NCBI RefSeq assembly: GCF_018968705.1 | Contig: NZ_CP076668.1 | Location: 5,281,001 to 5,345,000, forward strand | Source of the DNA: Pseudomonas lijiangensis | Lineage (GTDB): Bacteria > Pseudomonadota > Gammaproteobacteria > Pseudomonadales > Pseudomonadaceae | Reading direction: 5' to 3' | DNA: 64,000 nt | In this document: positions 63,175 through 64,000 of the stretch, piece after piece | How the letters are laid out: each line of letters opens with the position of its first letter | Position numbering within the stretch: the stretch's first letter is position 1 | Notes under the pieces: model-generated | What the model was told of the DNA's origin: nothing | Database searches by the model: none | Seen by the model: only the letters and a program-made list of their open reading frames with translations | Position numbers and translations under genes: made by a program

Positions 63175-64000
63175 TGGCCCACCCGTTTGCAACACTCACC
63201 CCCGATCTCGTTCTCGACGCCGTGGAAAGCATCGGCTTTCTCAGTGACGCCCGCGTCCTGGCTCTCAACAGTTATGAAAACCGGGTCTATCAGATCGGTA
63301 TCGAAAACGAACAGCCCTTGATCGCCAAGTTCTACCGCCCGCAAAGGTGGAGCAACGCAGCGATTCTTGAAGAGCACAGCTTCACCTTCGAGCTGGCCGA
63401 AGTCGAAGTGCCTGTCGTTGCTCCGCTGGTACAGAACGGGCAAACCCTGTTCGAGCACGGCGACTTCCGGTTCACGCTGTTCCCGCGTCGTGGCGGACGA
63501 GCCCCGGAGCCGGGCAACCTCGATCAGCTTTATCGCCTGGGCCAGTTGCTGGGGCGTATTCACGCCGTGGGCGCAACCCGGCCGTTCGAGCATCGCGAAG
63601 CCCTGGGCGTGAAAAACTTCGGCCATGACTCCCTCGACTATCTGCTGAGCAACGACTGCATCCCGCGCAGCCTGCTTCCGGCCTACGAGTCAGTCGCCCG
63701 GGACCTGCTCAAGCGTGTCGAAGAGGTCTACGCGGCAACACCCCACAGCAATATCCGCATCCATGGCGATTGCCATCCGGGCAACATGATGTGCCGTGAC
63801 GAAATGTTCCACATTGTGGATCTGGACGACTGCCGCATGGGACCTGCCGTACAGGACATCTGGATGATGCTGGCAGGTGATCGTCAGGAATGCCTGGGAC
63901 AATTGTCGGAACTGATGGACGGCTACAACGAGTTTCATGACTTCGATCCCGCCGAACTCGCGCTCATCGAGCCGCTGCGCGCCCTGCGCCTGATGCACTA
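63175..64000 (+). CDS. Stress response kinase RdoA/SrkA (YihE), 3' end outside window
   Basis: The gene opens at an ATG with AGGAG seven bases upstream and runs off the window after 275 codons with no stop. ENRVYQIGIENEQPLIAKFYRP (about 36-57, quoted in part ENRVYQIG) is the nucleotide lobe. RLGQLLGRIHAVGATRPFEH, the catalytic loop IRIHGDCHPGNMM (about 196-208) and the metal loop VDLDDCRMGPAVQDIWMM (about 216-233) match the YihE/RdoA aminoglycoside-kinase-like fold. The E. coli protein is a Ser/Thr kinase that counters stress death. The end should lie about 150 bases outside the window. Confidence 0.92.

Overview
The window looks like a chromosomal segment of a Pseudomonas, most likely of the syringae or fluorescens lineage. 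This is an inference from protein families, the many REP-type palindromes, and gene order; no species call is made. From memory, three stretches keep the gene order of P. aeruginosa: urease to bacterioferritin to ureEFG (the PA4864-PA4894 region), the pqq cluster (PA1985-PA1990), and bio/comF/modE/rdoA (PA0486-PA0508).

Layout. Positions 1-1060 hold an IS110-family transposase. It is followed by the urea ABC transporter urtBCDE (urtA is not in the window) and the first half of the urease cluster, ureD-ureA-GNAT-GNAT-ureB-ureC (1.1-10.1 kb). Positions 10.1-20.3 kb carry stress and housekeeping genes: a thioredoxin-fold protein without its CxxC, a soluble histidine kinase, CbpA, a DUF4153 membrane protein, an Hsp70-like protein, an AI-2E-family permease, PsiF, an EamA permease, a lipase and OsmE. 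Positions 20.3-27.9 kb hold the accessory island: one large VasX/BTH_I2691-type effector gene, then five tandem paralogous small membrane proteins (proposed immunity proteins) and a broken second copy of the effector 3' end. Positions 28.2-34.7 kb contain a 28-residue membrane protein, a bacterioferritin-like gene, AsmA, a DesT/FabR-like regulator, and the second half of the urease cluster, ureE-ureF-ureG-ureJ, behind a good sigma-54 promoter.

Positions 34.9-42.4 kb encode PQQ synthesis (pqqF-A-B-C-D-E and the S9 peptidase PqqH). Next come a Pmp3-type peptide and an unlisted small RNA of the RsmY/RsmZ type with a canonical GacA box (42.74-42.94 kb). Two acyl-CoA dehydrogenases flank a GGDEF protein, and the second has a double PsrA-like operator. 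Then follow bioD-C-H-F-B, comF and a ModE-type regulator (49.1-55.3 kb). A Tat-exported PhoX-type phosphatase precedes a LacI-ABC transporter-phosphodiesterase operon (57.4-63.0 kb), and the start of the kinase RdoA/SrkA ends the window.

How the parts work together: UrtBCDE imports urea; UreABC hydrolyses it to ammonia, with UreD/E/F/G as nickel accessory proteins and UreJ as a probable nickel permease, which is consistent with sigma-54 nitrogen control. The most notable system is the effector/immunity island. An effector 3' end plus immunity gene block of about 1.06 kb was duplicated in tandem. The immunity gene alone was then multiplied in units of about 0.80 kb, and the copies are mosaic, with variable N-terminal membrane hairpins on a nearly constant C-terminal half.

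Repeats are frequent between genes: at least five inverted REP pairs, three copies of an AGCTTGAAGC/CAAGCTGCAAG palindromic family, and two copies in opposite orientation of a 140-143 bp composite element with outer and inner inverted repeats. I saw no tRNA, rRNA or CRISPR array.
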